NCBI GenBank assembly: GCA_964613585.1
Contig: CAZTHL010000073.1
Location: 1 to 19,148 of the forward strand
Source: CAZTHL01 sp964613585
GTDB taxonomy: Bacteria > Pseudomonadota > Alphaproteobacteria > DSM-16000 > Inquilinaceae
DNA: 19,148 bases
Direction: 5' to 3'
Under the pieces are notes generated by a model. The model was given only the letters and a program-made list of their open reading frames with translations, was not told where the DNA came from and ran no database searches. Shown here one piece after another: positions 6,713 to 12,602 of this stretch (its first letter is position 1; the number at the start of each line of letters is the position of its first letter). Position numbers and translations under genes: made by a program.

Positions 6713-7207
6713 ATGAAGCTGAATGAGCTGCGCGACAATCCGGGGGCTCGCAAGCGTCGCATGCGGGTCGGCCGCGGCATCGGATCGGGCAAGGGCAAGA
6801 CCGCGGGGCGCGGCCAGAAGGGCCAGACGAGCCGCGAGGGCGTGGCGCTGGCCGGTTTCGAGGGCGGGCAGATGCCGCTCTATCGTCGGCTGCCCAAGCG
6901 GGGCTTCAACAACGCCCGGTACAAGAAGCGCTTCGCCGAGGTCAATATCGGCCGCCTGCAGGAAGCGGTGGATCGCGGCCGGCTGGACGCGTCCCGGCCG
7001 GTCGACGCGGCGGCGCTCAAGGCCGCCGGCCTGATCGGCAAGGAGCTCGACGGCGTGCGCCTGCTGGCCAAGGGCGAGCTGACGGCGGCGCTGACCATCG
7101 CCGTGGCCGGCGCCTCGCGCCCGGCGGTGGCGGCCGTGGAGAAGGCCGGCGGCTCGGTGCTCCTGCCGGCCGGCGCCGCGCCCGGGCCGGCGCCGGTCGA
7201 GGCGTGA
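6713..7207 (+). CDS. rplO: 50S ribosomal protein L15
   Basis: L15 is a late-assembly large-subunit protein with an extended N-terminus that runs into 23S rRNA. The 164-residue product starts MKLNELRDNPGARKRRMRVG, followed by GIGSGKGKTAGRGQKGQ, the segment GFEGGQMPLYRRLPKRGF and AEVNIGRLQ, and ends with an Ala/Pro-rich tail. Length is normal for alphaproteobacteria. The nearest purine-rich stretch (GGAAAGG, about 6690-6696) is some 16 nt upstream, a poor spacing, so initiation may be weak or coupled to rpmD, whose stop is 38 nt away. Confidence 0.97.
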   Translation: MKLNELRDNPGARKRRMRVGRGIGSGKGKTAGRGQKGQTSREGVALAGFEGGQMPLYRRLPKRGFNNARYKKRFAEVNIGRLQEAVDRGRLDASRPVDAAALKAAGLIGKELDGVRLLAKGELTAALTIAVAGASRPAVAAVEKAGGSVLLPAGAAPGPAPVEA

Positions 7208-7249
7208 GGACGCCGCCGCGGCGGGCCCGCCACGGCATGCGTCGATTCG

Positions 7250-7267
7250 GCCGGCCGCGCGGCCGGC
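7250..7267 (+). other. perfect 18-nt palindrome between rplO and secY
   Basis: Positions 7250-7267 (GCCGGCCGC followed by GCGGCCGGC) form a perfect dyad in the 163-nt rplO-secY gap, able to fold as a 7-bp stem with a 4-nt loop. No T-run follows, so it is unlikely to be an intrinsic terminator. It could slow polymerase, protect a processed 3' end, or be chance in GC-rich DNA. The rest of the gap shows only the secY Shine-Dalgarno sequence GGAGAGG close to 7371. Confidence 0.5.
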
Positions 7268-7370
7268 GCGTTGTCGTTGCATGAGGGCTTCGTCACGGCG
7301 CAGGTAGAGGGGATCGCGGGGCGGGCCGACGGGGACCGTCCGGCCGCATGCGCAGTCCATCGGAGAGGTC

Positions 7371-8714
7371 ATGGCTTCCGCCGCCGAGCAGCTTGCCGCC
7401 AACATCAATCTCGGGGCCTTTGCCAAGGCGACCGAGCTCAAGCAGCGCATCTGGTTCACGCTGGGTGCGCTCATCGTCTACCGGTTCGGCACGTACATTC
7501 CGATCCCGGGCATCGACCCCATGGCGCTGCAGGAGGTGTTCCAGCAGCAGGCGGGCGGCCTGCTGGGCGTGCTCAACATGTTCTCGGGCGGCGCGCTGGG
7601 GCGGATGACCATCTTCGCCCTCAACATCATGCCGTACATCTCCGCGGCGATCATCATCCAGCTGATGACCGCCGTCTCACCGACCCTCGACCAGCTGAAG
7701 AAGGAGGGTGAGACCGGGCGCAAGAAGCTGAACCAGTACACGCGCTACCTCACCGTGCTGCTTGCCGCCTTCCAGGGCTACGGGCTGGCGGTGGGCCTTG
7801 AGAGCCTGCGCGCAAGCACCGGCTCGGCGGTGCTCGATCCGGGGCTGTTCTTCCGCCTGACCACGGTGATCACCATCGTCGGCGGCACCATCTTCCTGAT
7901 GTGGCTGGGGGAGCAGATCACCGCGCGCGGCGTCGGCAACGGCATATCGCTGATCATCTTCGCCGGCATCGTGGCCGAGTTGCCGCGCGCGCTGGTCGGC
8001 ACGCTGGAGCTTGGCCGCACCGGCGCCCTGTCGACCCTGTTCATCATCGGCCTGCTGCTCATGGCGGTCGCCGTGATCACCTTCATCGTGTTCATGGAGC
8101 GCGCCCAGCGGCGGCTGATCGTCCAGTACCCGAAGCGGCAGGTGGGCAACCGCATGTTCGGCGGCGAGTCCTCGCACCTGCCGCTCAAGCTCAACACCTC
8201 CGGCGTGATCCCGGCGATCTTCGCCTCCTCGCTGCTGCTGCTGCCGACCACGCTGATCGGCTTCTCCGGGGGCGACGGCCCGGGCTGGGTGCAGACGGCG
8301 GCCGCCCAGCTGCAGCACGGGCAGCCGCTCTTCATGATCGTGTACGCCAGCCTGATCATCTTCTTCTGCTTCTTCTACACGGCAATCGTGTTCAATCCGG
8401 AGGAGACAGCGGACAACCTGCGCAAGTATGGTGGCTTCATCCCCGGGATCCGGCCGGGACGGAACACGGCCGAATACCTCGACTATGTTCTGACACGGTT
8501 GACCACGGTGGGCGCGCTCTATCTGGCCTTGGTCTGTCTGTTGCCGGAGTTTCTGCTCGCGGAATTCGCGTTGCCCTTTTATTTCGGCGGCACTAGCCTG
8601 CTCATCGTCGTTGTGGTGACGATGGACACGGTGGCGCAGATCCAGTCGCATCTGCTGGCCCACCAGTACGAAGGGCTGATCAAGAAGTCCCGCTTGAAGG
8701 GGAGGCGCGGATGA
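7371..8714 (+). CDS. secY: Sec translocon channel subunit SecY
   Basis: SecY is the inner-membrane channel through which SecA or ribosomes push unfolded secretory and membrane proteins. The 447-residue product shows the ten hydrophobic segments of the family. Landmarks are a cytoplasmic N-terminus with ELKQRIWFTLGALIVYR, the plug region near IPIPGIDP and LGVLNMFSGGALGRM, the second helix region with LNIMPYISAAIIIQLM, ERAQRRLIVQYPKRQVG in a cytoplasmic loop, NTSGVIPAIFASSLLLLP, the SecA/ribosome-contact loop KYGGFIPGIRPG, and a basic C-terminus KKSRLKGRRG. GGAGAGG precedes the ATG. The stop overlaps the adk start by 4 nt (ATGA). Confidence 0.98.
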   Translation: MASAAEQLAANINLGAFAKATELKQRIWFTLGALIVYRFGTYIPIPGIDPMALQEVFQQQAGGLLGVLNMFSGGALGRMTIFALNIMPYISAAIIIQLMTAVSPTLDQLKKEGETGRKKLNQYTRYLTVLLAAFQGYGLAVGLESLRASTGSAVLDPGLFFRLTTVITIVGGTIFLMWLGEQITARGVGNGISLIIFAGIVAELPRALVGTLELGRTGALSTLFIIGLLLMAVAVITFIVFMERAQRRLIVQYPKRQVGNRMFGGESSHLPLKLNTSGVIPAIFASSLLLLPTTLIGFSGGDGPGWVQTAAAQLQHGQPLFMIVYASLIIFFCFFYTAIVFNPEETADNLRKYGGFIPGIRPGRNTAEYLDYVLTRLTTVGALYLALVCLLPEFLLAEFALPFYFGGTSLLIVVVVTMDTVAQIQSHLLAHQYEGLIKKSRLKGRRG

Positions 8715-9292
8715 ACCTTGTCCTGTTCGGGCCGCCGGGGGCCGGCAAGGGCACCCAGGCCAAGATGCTGGAGACGGAGCGGGGGCTCACCCAGCTGTCG
8801 ACGGGGGATATGCTGCGGGCCGAGGTGGCCAGCGGCAGCGAACTCGGCCAGGAGGCCAAGCGGATCATGGACCGCGGCGAGTTCCTCCCGGACGAGCTGA
8901 TGATCCGGATGATCTCCGAGAAGATCGACGGCACGCCCGACACCAACGGCTTCATCTTCGACGGCTTTCCGCGCACCGTTCCGCAGGCCGAGGCGCTGGA
9001 CGCGCTCCTGGCCGAGAAGGGCATGCCGCTCGACGCGGTGATCGAGATCCGGGTCGACGAGCAGGCCATGTTCGAGCGGATCCAGACCCGGGCCCGCGAG
9101 TCCGGCGGCAGCCGGTCCGACGACAGCGCCGAGACCCTGATGAAGCGGCTCGAGGTCTACCGCAAGCAGACCGCGCCGCTGCTGCCCTACTACGAGGGGA
9201 AGGGAGCCCTGCGCACCGTCGACGGCATGCGCTCCATCGAAGGGGTGCATGACGAGATCGCGTCGGTCCTGGACGGGCTGTCGAAAGCCTAG
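8711..9292 (+). CDS. adk: adenylate kinase, short-LID form
   Basis: Adenylate kinase interconverts ATP + AMP and 2 ADP in the cytosol. The 193-residue protein has the P-loop GPPGAGKGTQ (residues 8-17), the AMP-binding segment LSTGDMLRAEV (29-39), the FIFDGFPRT motif (81-89) and a LID reduced to about residues 127-141 (TRARESGGSRSDDSA) with no zinc cysteines. This is the short form, as against the 214-residue long-LID enzymes. Its position between secY and the alpha operon is the normal one. It probably ends the spc transcript; the stop is followed by 282 nt that include the rpsM promoter. Confidence 0.97.
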   Translation: MNLVLFGPPGAGKGTQAKMLETERGLTQLSTGDMLRAEVASGSELGQEAKRIMDRGEFLPDELMIRMISEKIDGTPDTNGFIFDGFPRTVPQAEALDALLAEKGMPLDAVIEIRVDEQAMFERIQTRARESGGSRSDDSAETLMKRLEVYRKQTAPLLPYYEGKGALRTVDGMRSIEGVHDEIASVLDGLSKA

Positions 9293-9311
9293 GGCGTTTA
9301 CGGCTGAAGCG
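9292..9311 (-). repeat. solo copy of the end sequence of the 12274-12392 element
   Basis: The 20 nt starting at the last base of the adk stop (GGGCGTTTACGGCTGAAGCG) match the reverse complement of 12373-12392 at 17 of 20 positions (counted by eye). That segment is one end of the inverted-repeat element behind rplQ. Both copies begin at a TAG stop codon (CTAGGGCGTTT). No partner inverted end was found in the remaining adk-rpsM gap, so this is a single end or a decayed element. Confidence 0.5.
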
Positions 9312-9382
9312 ATGCCACCTGACCCGGACACGCTCCGGCCGCGGCCGGCCGGGAACGATGCGTCCAGGGCCGGCCGAGCGCG

Positions 9383-9411
9383 TTGACAGGCGCCCGAAAA
9401 GCGCCATATAG
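9383..9411 (+). promoter_or_regulatory. sigma70-type promoter of the alpha operon (rpsM)
   Basis: A perfect -35 hexamer TTGACA (9383-9388) is followed, after 17 nt, by ATATAG (9406-9411) as a -10 element; TATAGG with an 18-nt spacer is the alternative. It is the best promoter match I found in the window and lies in the adk-rpsM gap, where a separate promoter is expected. Transcription would start near 9418, leaving a leader of about 157 nt before the rpsM GTG. Confidence 0.75.
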
Positions 9412-9416
9412 GGCTC

Positions 9417-9497
9417 GCCCGCGCGGCGGGCATGAGGTATAAGGCCGTTTGGCTTGGCCGGATCCGACCTCGGGCTGGCCAGGACAGGCGGCCTGTC
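9417..9497 (+). promoter_or_regulatory. hairpins in the rpsM leader
   Basis: The predicted rpsM leader contains two simple stem-loops. GCCCGC (9417-9422) pairs with GCGGGC (9426-9431), right at the expected 5' end of the mRNA. GACAGG (9483-9488) pairs with CCTGTC (9492-9497). In E. coli the alpha operon is repressed by S4 binding to a leader pseudoknot, but rpsD is not in this operon, so that model cannot be assumed. A 5'-end hairpin could simply protect the transcript. Confidence 0.35.
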
Positions 9498-9574
9498 GCC
9501 ATTGGGCGGCGGATCGCGGCCGGTCGATTCCAACGGCTTCATTCGTCGCTGTCATCTGAGCGGGAGACGGCAAC

Positions 9575-9943
9575 GTGGCGCGCATTGCAGGCGTCAATCT
9601 ACCGACGGGAAAGCGTGTGGAGATCGCGCTCACCTACATTCATGGCATTGGCTCGACCACCGCGAGGACGATCTGTCAGCGCCTGAGCATTCCGGCCGAG
9701 CGGCGGGTCTTTGATCTGACCGAGGACGAGATCCTGAGGATCCGCGAGACCATCGACAATGAGCATACGGTCGAGGGCGATTTGCGCCGCGAGACCGCGA
9801 TGAACATCAAGAGGCTGATGGATCTGGGCTGTTTCCGCGGCCTGCGCCATCGCAAGGGCCTGCCCGTCCGGGGCCAGCGCACGCACACCAACGCCCGCAC
9901 CCGCAAGGGCCCGGCGAAGCCGATCGCCGGCAAGAAGAAGTAA
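9575..9943 (+). CDS. rpsM: 30S ribosomal protein S13 (GTG start)
   Basis: S13 lies in the head of the small subunit and forms bridges to L5 and contacts to P-site tRNA. The 122-residue product is canonical: MARIAGVNLPTGKRVEIALT, then YIHGIGSTTARTIC, the segment LRRETAMNIKRLMDLGCFRG and RHRKGLPVRGQRTHTNARTR, with a basic end AGKKK. The start is GTG at 9575 with GGGAGAC at about 9562-9568. It is the first gene of the alpha operon, downstream of the promoter at 9383. rpsK follows after 81 nt. Confidence 0.97.
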   Translation: MARIAGVNLPTGKRVEIALTYIHGIGSTTARTICQRLSIPAERRVFDLTEDEILRIRETIDNEHTVEGDLRRETAMNIKRLMDLGCFRGLRHRKGLPVRGQRTHTNARTRKGPAKPIAGKKK

Positions 9944-10024
9944 GGGTCGGCATCGGCCGAGGCAGGCGGCCCCGTCGCGGCCCCTGCGGCTCTGTTCCAA
10001 GATCGTCCGAAAGGCTCAACGCGT

Positions 10025-10420
10025 ATGGCCAAACCCGCCGTCGCTCCGCGTCTCCGGCGCCGCGAGCGCAAGAACATCACCTCCGGCGTCGCCCATGTGA
10101 ACGCGAGCTTCAACAACACCATGGTGACCATCGCCGACGCCCAGGGCAACACGATCTCCTGGTCGTCGGCGGGCAGCATGGGCTTCAAGGGCAGCCGGAA
10201 GTCGACGCCGTACGCCGCGCAGATGGCCGCCGAGGATGCCGGCCGGAAGGCGCAGGAGCACGGCATGCGCGTGCTGGAGATCAACGTCAAGGGTCCGGGC
10301 TCCGGCCGGGAGTCGGCACTGCGGGCGCTTCAGGCGATCGGCTTCCAGATCACCATGATCCGCGACGTGACGCCGATCCCGCACAACGGCGTGCGGCCGC
10401 GCAAGAAGCGCCGCGTGTAG
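10025..10420 (+). CDS. rpsK: 30S ribosomal protein S11
   Basis: S11 is in the platform of the small subunit, near the Shine-Dalgarno helix, and partners S18 and S6. The 131-residue product has RRRERKNITSGVAHVNASFN, then NTMVTIADAQGNTISWSSAG, the segment GFKGSRKSTPYAAQMAAEDA and the C-terminal IRDVTPIPHNGVRPRKKRR. Length is standard. A GAAAGG site lies about 10 nt upstream of the ATG. The gap to rpoA is unusually long (261 nt). Confidence 0.98.
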   Translation: MAKPAVAPRLRRRERKNITSGVAHVNASFNNTMVTIADAQGNTISWSSAGSMGFKGSRKSTPYAAQMAAEDAGRKAQEHGMRVLEINVKGPGSGRESALRALQAIGFQITMIRDVTPIPHNGVRPRKKRRV

Positions 10421-10435
10421 CACGTAAAGCGAGGT

Positions 10436-10663
10436 GGCGGGAGACCCGCCTGGCGGCCCGCGCCGGTCCGCGTCCCCCTTGATCGGGCGCTGGCGTCGGG
10501 CCGGCCGGCACCAGGGTGTCGGGCCGCCCAAGGTGAAAGCGCGCCCGCCGATCCGGGACAGCGGTCGTACGTCAGCCCGGCCGCAACGCAGGGGATCGGC
10601 GCCGAGCGGCGGCTCGGATGCCGGAGAGCCGGCAGGGGGCAGGGGTCCGAACGGACCGCCGGC
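10436..10663 (+). promoter_or_regulatory. structured leader between rpsK and rpoA
   Basis: The 261-nt gap contains no gene that I can support. GGCGGG (10436-10441) and CCCGCC (10445-10450) form a hairpin just after rpsK. Next to the rpoA ribosome-binding site, GGTCCG (10644-10649) pairs with CGGACC (10652-10657), enclosed by GCCGGC at 10628-10633 and 10658-10663. The AAGGAG of rpoA starts 5 nt after this fold. I see no good promoter. A role in coupling or attenuation is inference. Confidence 0.4.
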
Positions 10664-10681
10664 TGGCAAGGAGAACGAGTG

Positions 10682-11698
10682 GTGATTTCCCGGAACTGGC
10701 AGGAACTGATCAAGCCGGGCGGGCTCGATATTCAGTCAAGCCATGACCCGCGCCGTTTTGCCACCATTGTCGCCGAGCCGCTCGAGCGCGGCTTCGGACT
10801 GACCATCGGCAACGCCCTGAGGCGCGTTCTGCTGTCCTCCCTGCAGGGGGCCGCCGTCACCTCGATCCACATCGAGGGCGTGCTTCACGAGTTCTCCTCG
10901 GTCCCCGGCGTGCGTGAAGACGTTACCGACATCGTCCTCAACGTCAAGTCGCTGGCGCTTCGCATGAACGCGGAAGGGCCCAAGCGCATGCGGCTGCACG
11001 CGGAAGGACCGGGCGTGGTGACCGCCGGGCAGATCATCACCGGGTCCGACATCGAGATCATGGATCCGGACCTGGTGATCTGCACGCTTGACGATGGGGC
11101 GCGGCTCAACATGGAGTTGATGGTGAGCCTCGGCAAGGGTTATGTTCCCGCTGCGCAGAACCGGCCCGAGGACGCGCCCATCGGCCTGATCCCGGTCGAT
11201 TCCCTGTACAGCCCCGTGCGCAAGGTGTCCTACAAGGTCGAGGACACCCGCGTCGGACAGGTGACCGACTACGACAAGCTGTCGGTGACGCTCGAGACCA
11301 ACGGCGCGGTGACGCCCGAGGATGCGGTGGCGCTCGCCGCCCGGATTCTGCAGGACCAGCTCCAGCTGTTCATCAACTTCGAGGAGCCTCGGCACGAACG
11401 GCGTGAAGAGATCGCCGAGGAGATGCCGTTCAACAAGAACCTGCTGCGCAAGGTGGACGAGCTCGAGCTCTCGGTCCGCTCGGCGAACTGCCTGAAGAAC
11501 GACAACATCGTCTATATCGGCGACCTGGTGCAGAAGACCGAGGCGGAGATGCTCCGCACCCCGAACTTCGGCCGCAAGTCGCTCAACGAGATCAAGGAGG
11601 TTCTGGCAGGAATGGGGCTCCATCTCGGCATGGAGATCCCGAACTGGCCGCCGGAGAACATCGAGGATCTCGCCAAGAAGCTCGAGGAGCCGTTCTAG
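10682..11698 (+). CDS. rpoA: RNA polymerase alpha subunit (GTG start)
   Basis: Alpha dimerises to nucleate RNA polymerase, and its C-terminal domain binds UP elements and activators. The 338-residue protein has the N-terminal domain at about 1-235 (VAEPLERGFGLTIGNALRR, then LLSSLQGAAVTSIHIEGVLH and EFSSVPGVREDVTDI), an acidic linker, and the C-terminal domain at about 250-325 with VRSANCLKND, the segment YIGDLVQKTE and PNFGRKSLNEIKEVL. This includes the Arg equivalent to E. coli R265. Two GTG codons are adjacent (10679 and 10682). I prefer 10682: its spacing from AAGGAG (10668-10673) is 8 nt and it gives MISRNWQELIKP as in relatives. Confidence 0.97.
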   Translation: MISRNWQELIKPGGLDIQSSHDPRRFATIVAEPLERGFGLTIGNALRRVLLSSLQGAAVTSIHIEGVLHEFSSVPGVREDVTDIVLNVKSLALRMNAEGPKRMRLHAEGPGVVTAGQIITGSDIEIMDPDLVICTLDDGARLNMELMVSLGKGYVPAAQNRPEDAPIGLIPVDSLYSPVRKVSYKVEDTRVGQVTDYDKLSVTLETNGAVTPEDAVALAARILQDQLQLFINFEEPRHERREEIAEEMPFNKNLLRKVDELELSVRSANCLKNDNIVYIGDLVQKTEAEMLRTPNFGRKSLNEIKEVLAGMGLHLGMEIPNWPPENIEDLAKKLEEPF

Positions 11699-11717
11699 GA
11701 CGGAACGGCCTTTTGCC

Positions 11718-11762
11718 CGTCCAGCGGGCCGCGAGCCCGAGGGCAGCGGCGCCCGCTGGACG
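11718..11762 (+). other. 12-bp stem-loop between rpoA and rplQ
   Basis: CGTCCAGCGGGC (11718-11729) and GCCCGCTGGACG (11751-11762) are perfect inverted copies separated by 21 nt. A second hairpin, CGCCAC/GTGGCG (11761-11775), follows at once, and GACGG (11699-11703) could instead pair with CCGTC (11717-11721), disrupting the first stem. There is no T-run, so it is not a standard intrinsic terminator. It may be a processing site, a stability element or a decayed repeat. Confidence 0.6.
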
Positions 11763-11839
11763 CCACGCCGTGGCGCCTGCGGTACGCCACGCCAATGTCG
11801 CCGGGCCGACCCGCCCCGGCCGGAAGGAGATGCCGAGCC

Positions 11840-12274
11840 ATGCGTCACGGCAATCGCGGACGCAAGTTCAGTCGCAGCAGCAGCCATCGCAAGGCCATGT
11901 TCGCGAACCTGTCGGCGTCCCTGCTGACCCATGAGCAGATCCGCACGACGCTGCCCAAGGCCAAGGATCTCCGGCCCATCGTCGAGCGGCTCATCACCCG
12001 CGGCAAGAACGGGTCACTGCACGACCGCCGACAGGCCGCCGCCCAACTGCGCAACGAGGCGGTCGTGCGGAAGCTGTTCGGGCCCCTGGCCGAGCGCTAC
12101 CGCGACCGGCCAGGCGGCTACACCCGTGTGCTCAAGGCCGGCTTCCGCTATGGGGACATGGCGCCGATGGCGATCATCGAACTGGTCGACCGCGACCCAG
12201 AGGCCAAGGGGGCGGGCGACAAGGCACGCGCCGAGGCTGTCCAGGCGCTCCAGGAGGAGGAGATGGCCGGCTAG
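11840..12274 (+). CDS. rplQ: 50S ribosomal protein L17
   Basis: L17 lies near the tunnel exit of the large subunit. The 144-residue product opens with the diagnostic MRHGNRGRKFSRSSSHRKAM, then LSASLLTHEQIRTTLPKAKD, and ends the fold with YTRVLKAGFRYGDMAPMAII and ELVDRD. A Glu/Ala-rich tail (about 120-144) follows, as often in alphaproteobacteria. The ATG at 11840 has AAGGAGA at 11824-11830, 9 nt upstream; upstream in-frame starts add sequence unlike L17. This is the last gene of the alpha operon. Its TAG stop abuts an inverted-repeat element. Confidence 0.97.
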   Translation: MRHGNRGRKFSRSSSHRKAMFANLSASLLTHEQIRTTLPKAKDLRPIVERLITRGKNGSLHDRRQAAAQLRNEAVVRKLFGPLAERYRDRPGGYTRVLKAGFRYGDMAPMAIIELVDRDPEAKGAGDKARAEAVQALQEEEMAG

Positions 12275-12392
12275 GGCGTTTCCCGGTTCGGTGGTATCGC
12301 CGGCCCGGGCCCCCGCCCGGTCCCCCAACGACAGCCTGCCCGGGCTGGCCGGGCGCGGGCCGGTGCCGATTCCGCGTCAGGCGGAAACGCCC
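12274..12392. repeat. MITE-like inverted-repeat element behind rplQ
   Basis: GGGCGTTTCC (12274-12283) and GGAAACGCCC (12383-12392) are perfect 10-bp inverted copies 99 nt apart. Similarity continues inward (about 19 of 28 positions by eye, sharing GG-ATCG). The inside holds compact hairpins such as CCGGGC/GCCCGG (12305-12320) and GCCCGG/CCGGGC (12338-12354). The left end starts at the last base of the rplQ stop codon. With no coding capacity it resembles a small non-autonomous mobile or palindromic intergenic element. It may also act as a bidirectional terminator between rplQ and ribA. Confidence 0.5.
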
Positions 12393-12463
12393 GAAGCCCA
12401 CCTGAGGTGGAGCGGGCCGCGACGATTCCGCCCGGCCCGCCGGGTGTCCCATGCCGCCGCGCC

Positions 12464-12508
12464 GCCGAGGTGACTTGTGCCGAGGTGATTTGTGCCGAGG
12501 TGACTTGT
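12464..12508. repeat. three tandem 15-bp repeats
   Basis: The unit GCCGAGGTGACTTGT occurs three times head to tail (12464-12478, 12479-12493, 12494-12508). The middle copy has one C-to-T change. It lies between the convergent genes rplQ and ribA, about 95 nt beyond the ribA stop codon. The rest of 12393-12602 shows no gene or clear signal. Period, lack of spacers and copy number rule out a CRISPR array. Confidence 0.85.
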
Positions 12509-12602
12509 CGGCTCGGCTGGGGGCGTGCCCGCGAACCCTGCCCCGGGCCCTGGCCGGGCGCGCCGTCGTGACCCGATGACGGAAGCCATTGGCTCGCCGG
12601 CA

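Noticed and set aside
7250..7267. Intrinsic terminator between rplO and secY
   Set aside because: The palindrome is not followed by a T-run, and secY-adk is expected to be co-transcribed with the upstream genes.
10736..11932. 398-codon minus-strand frame opposite rpoA and rplQ
   Set aside because: rpoA and rplQ are certain on the plus strand; the antisense protein resembles nothing.
12464..12508. CRISPR-like array
   Set aside because: The 15-bp units are directly adjacent with no spacers and number only three.
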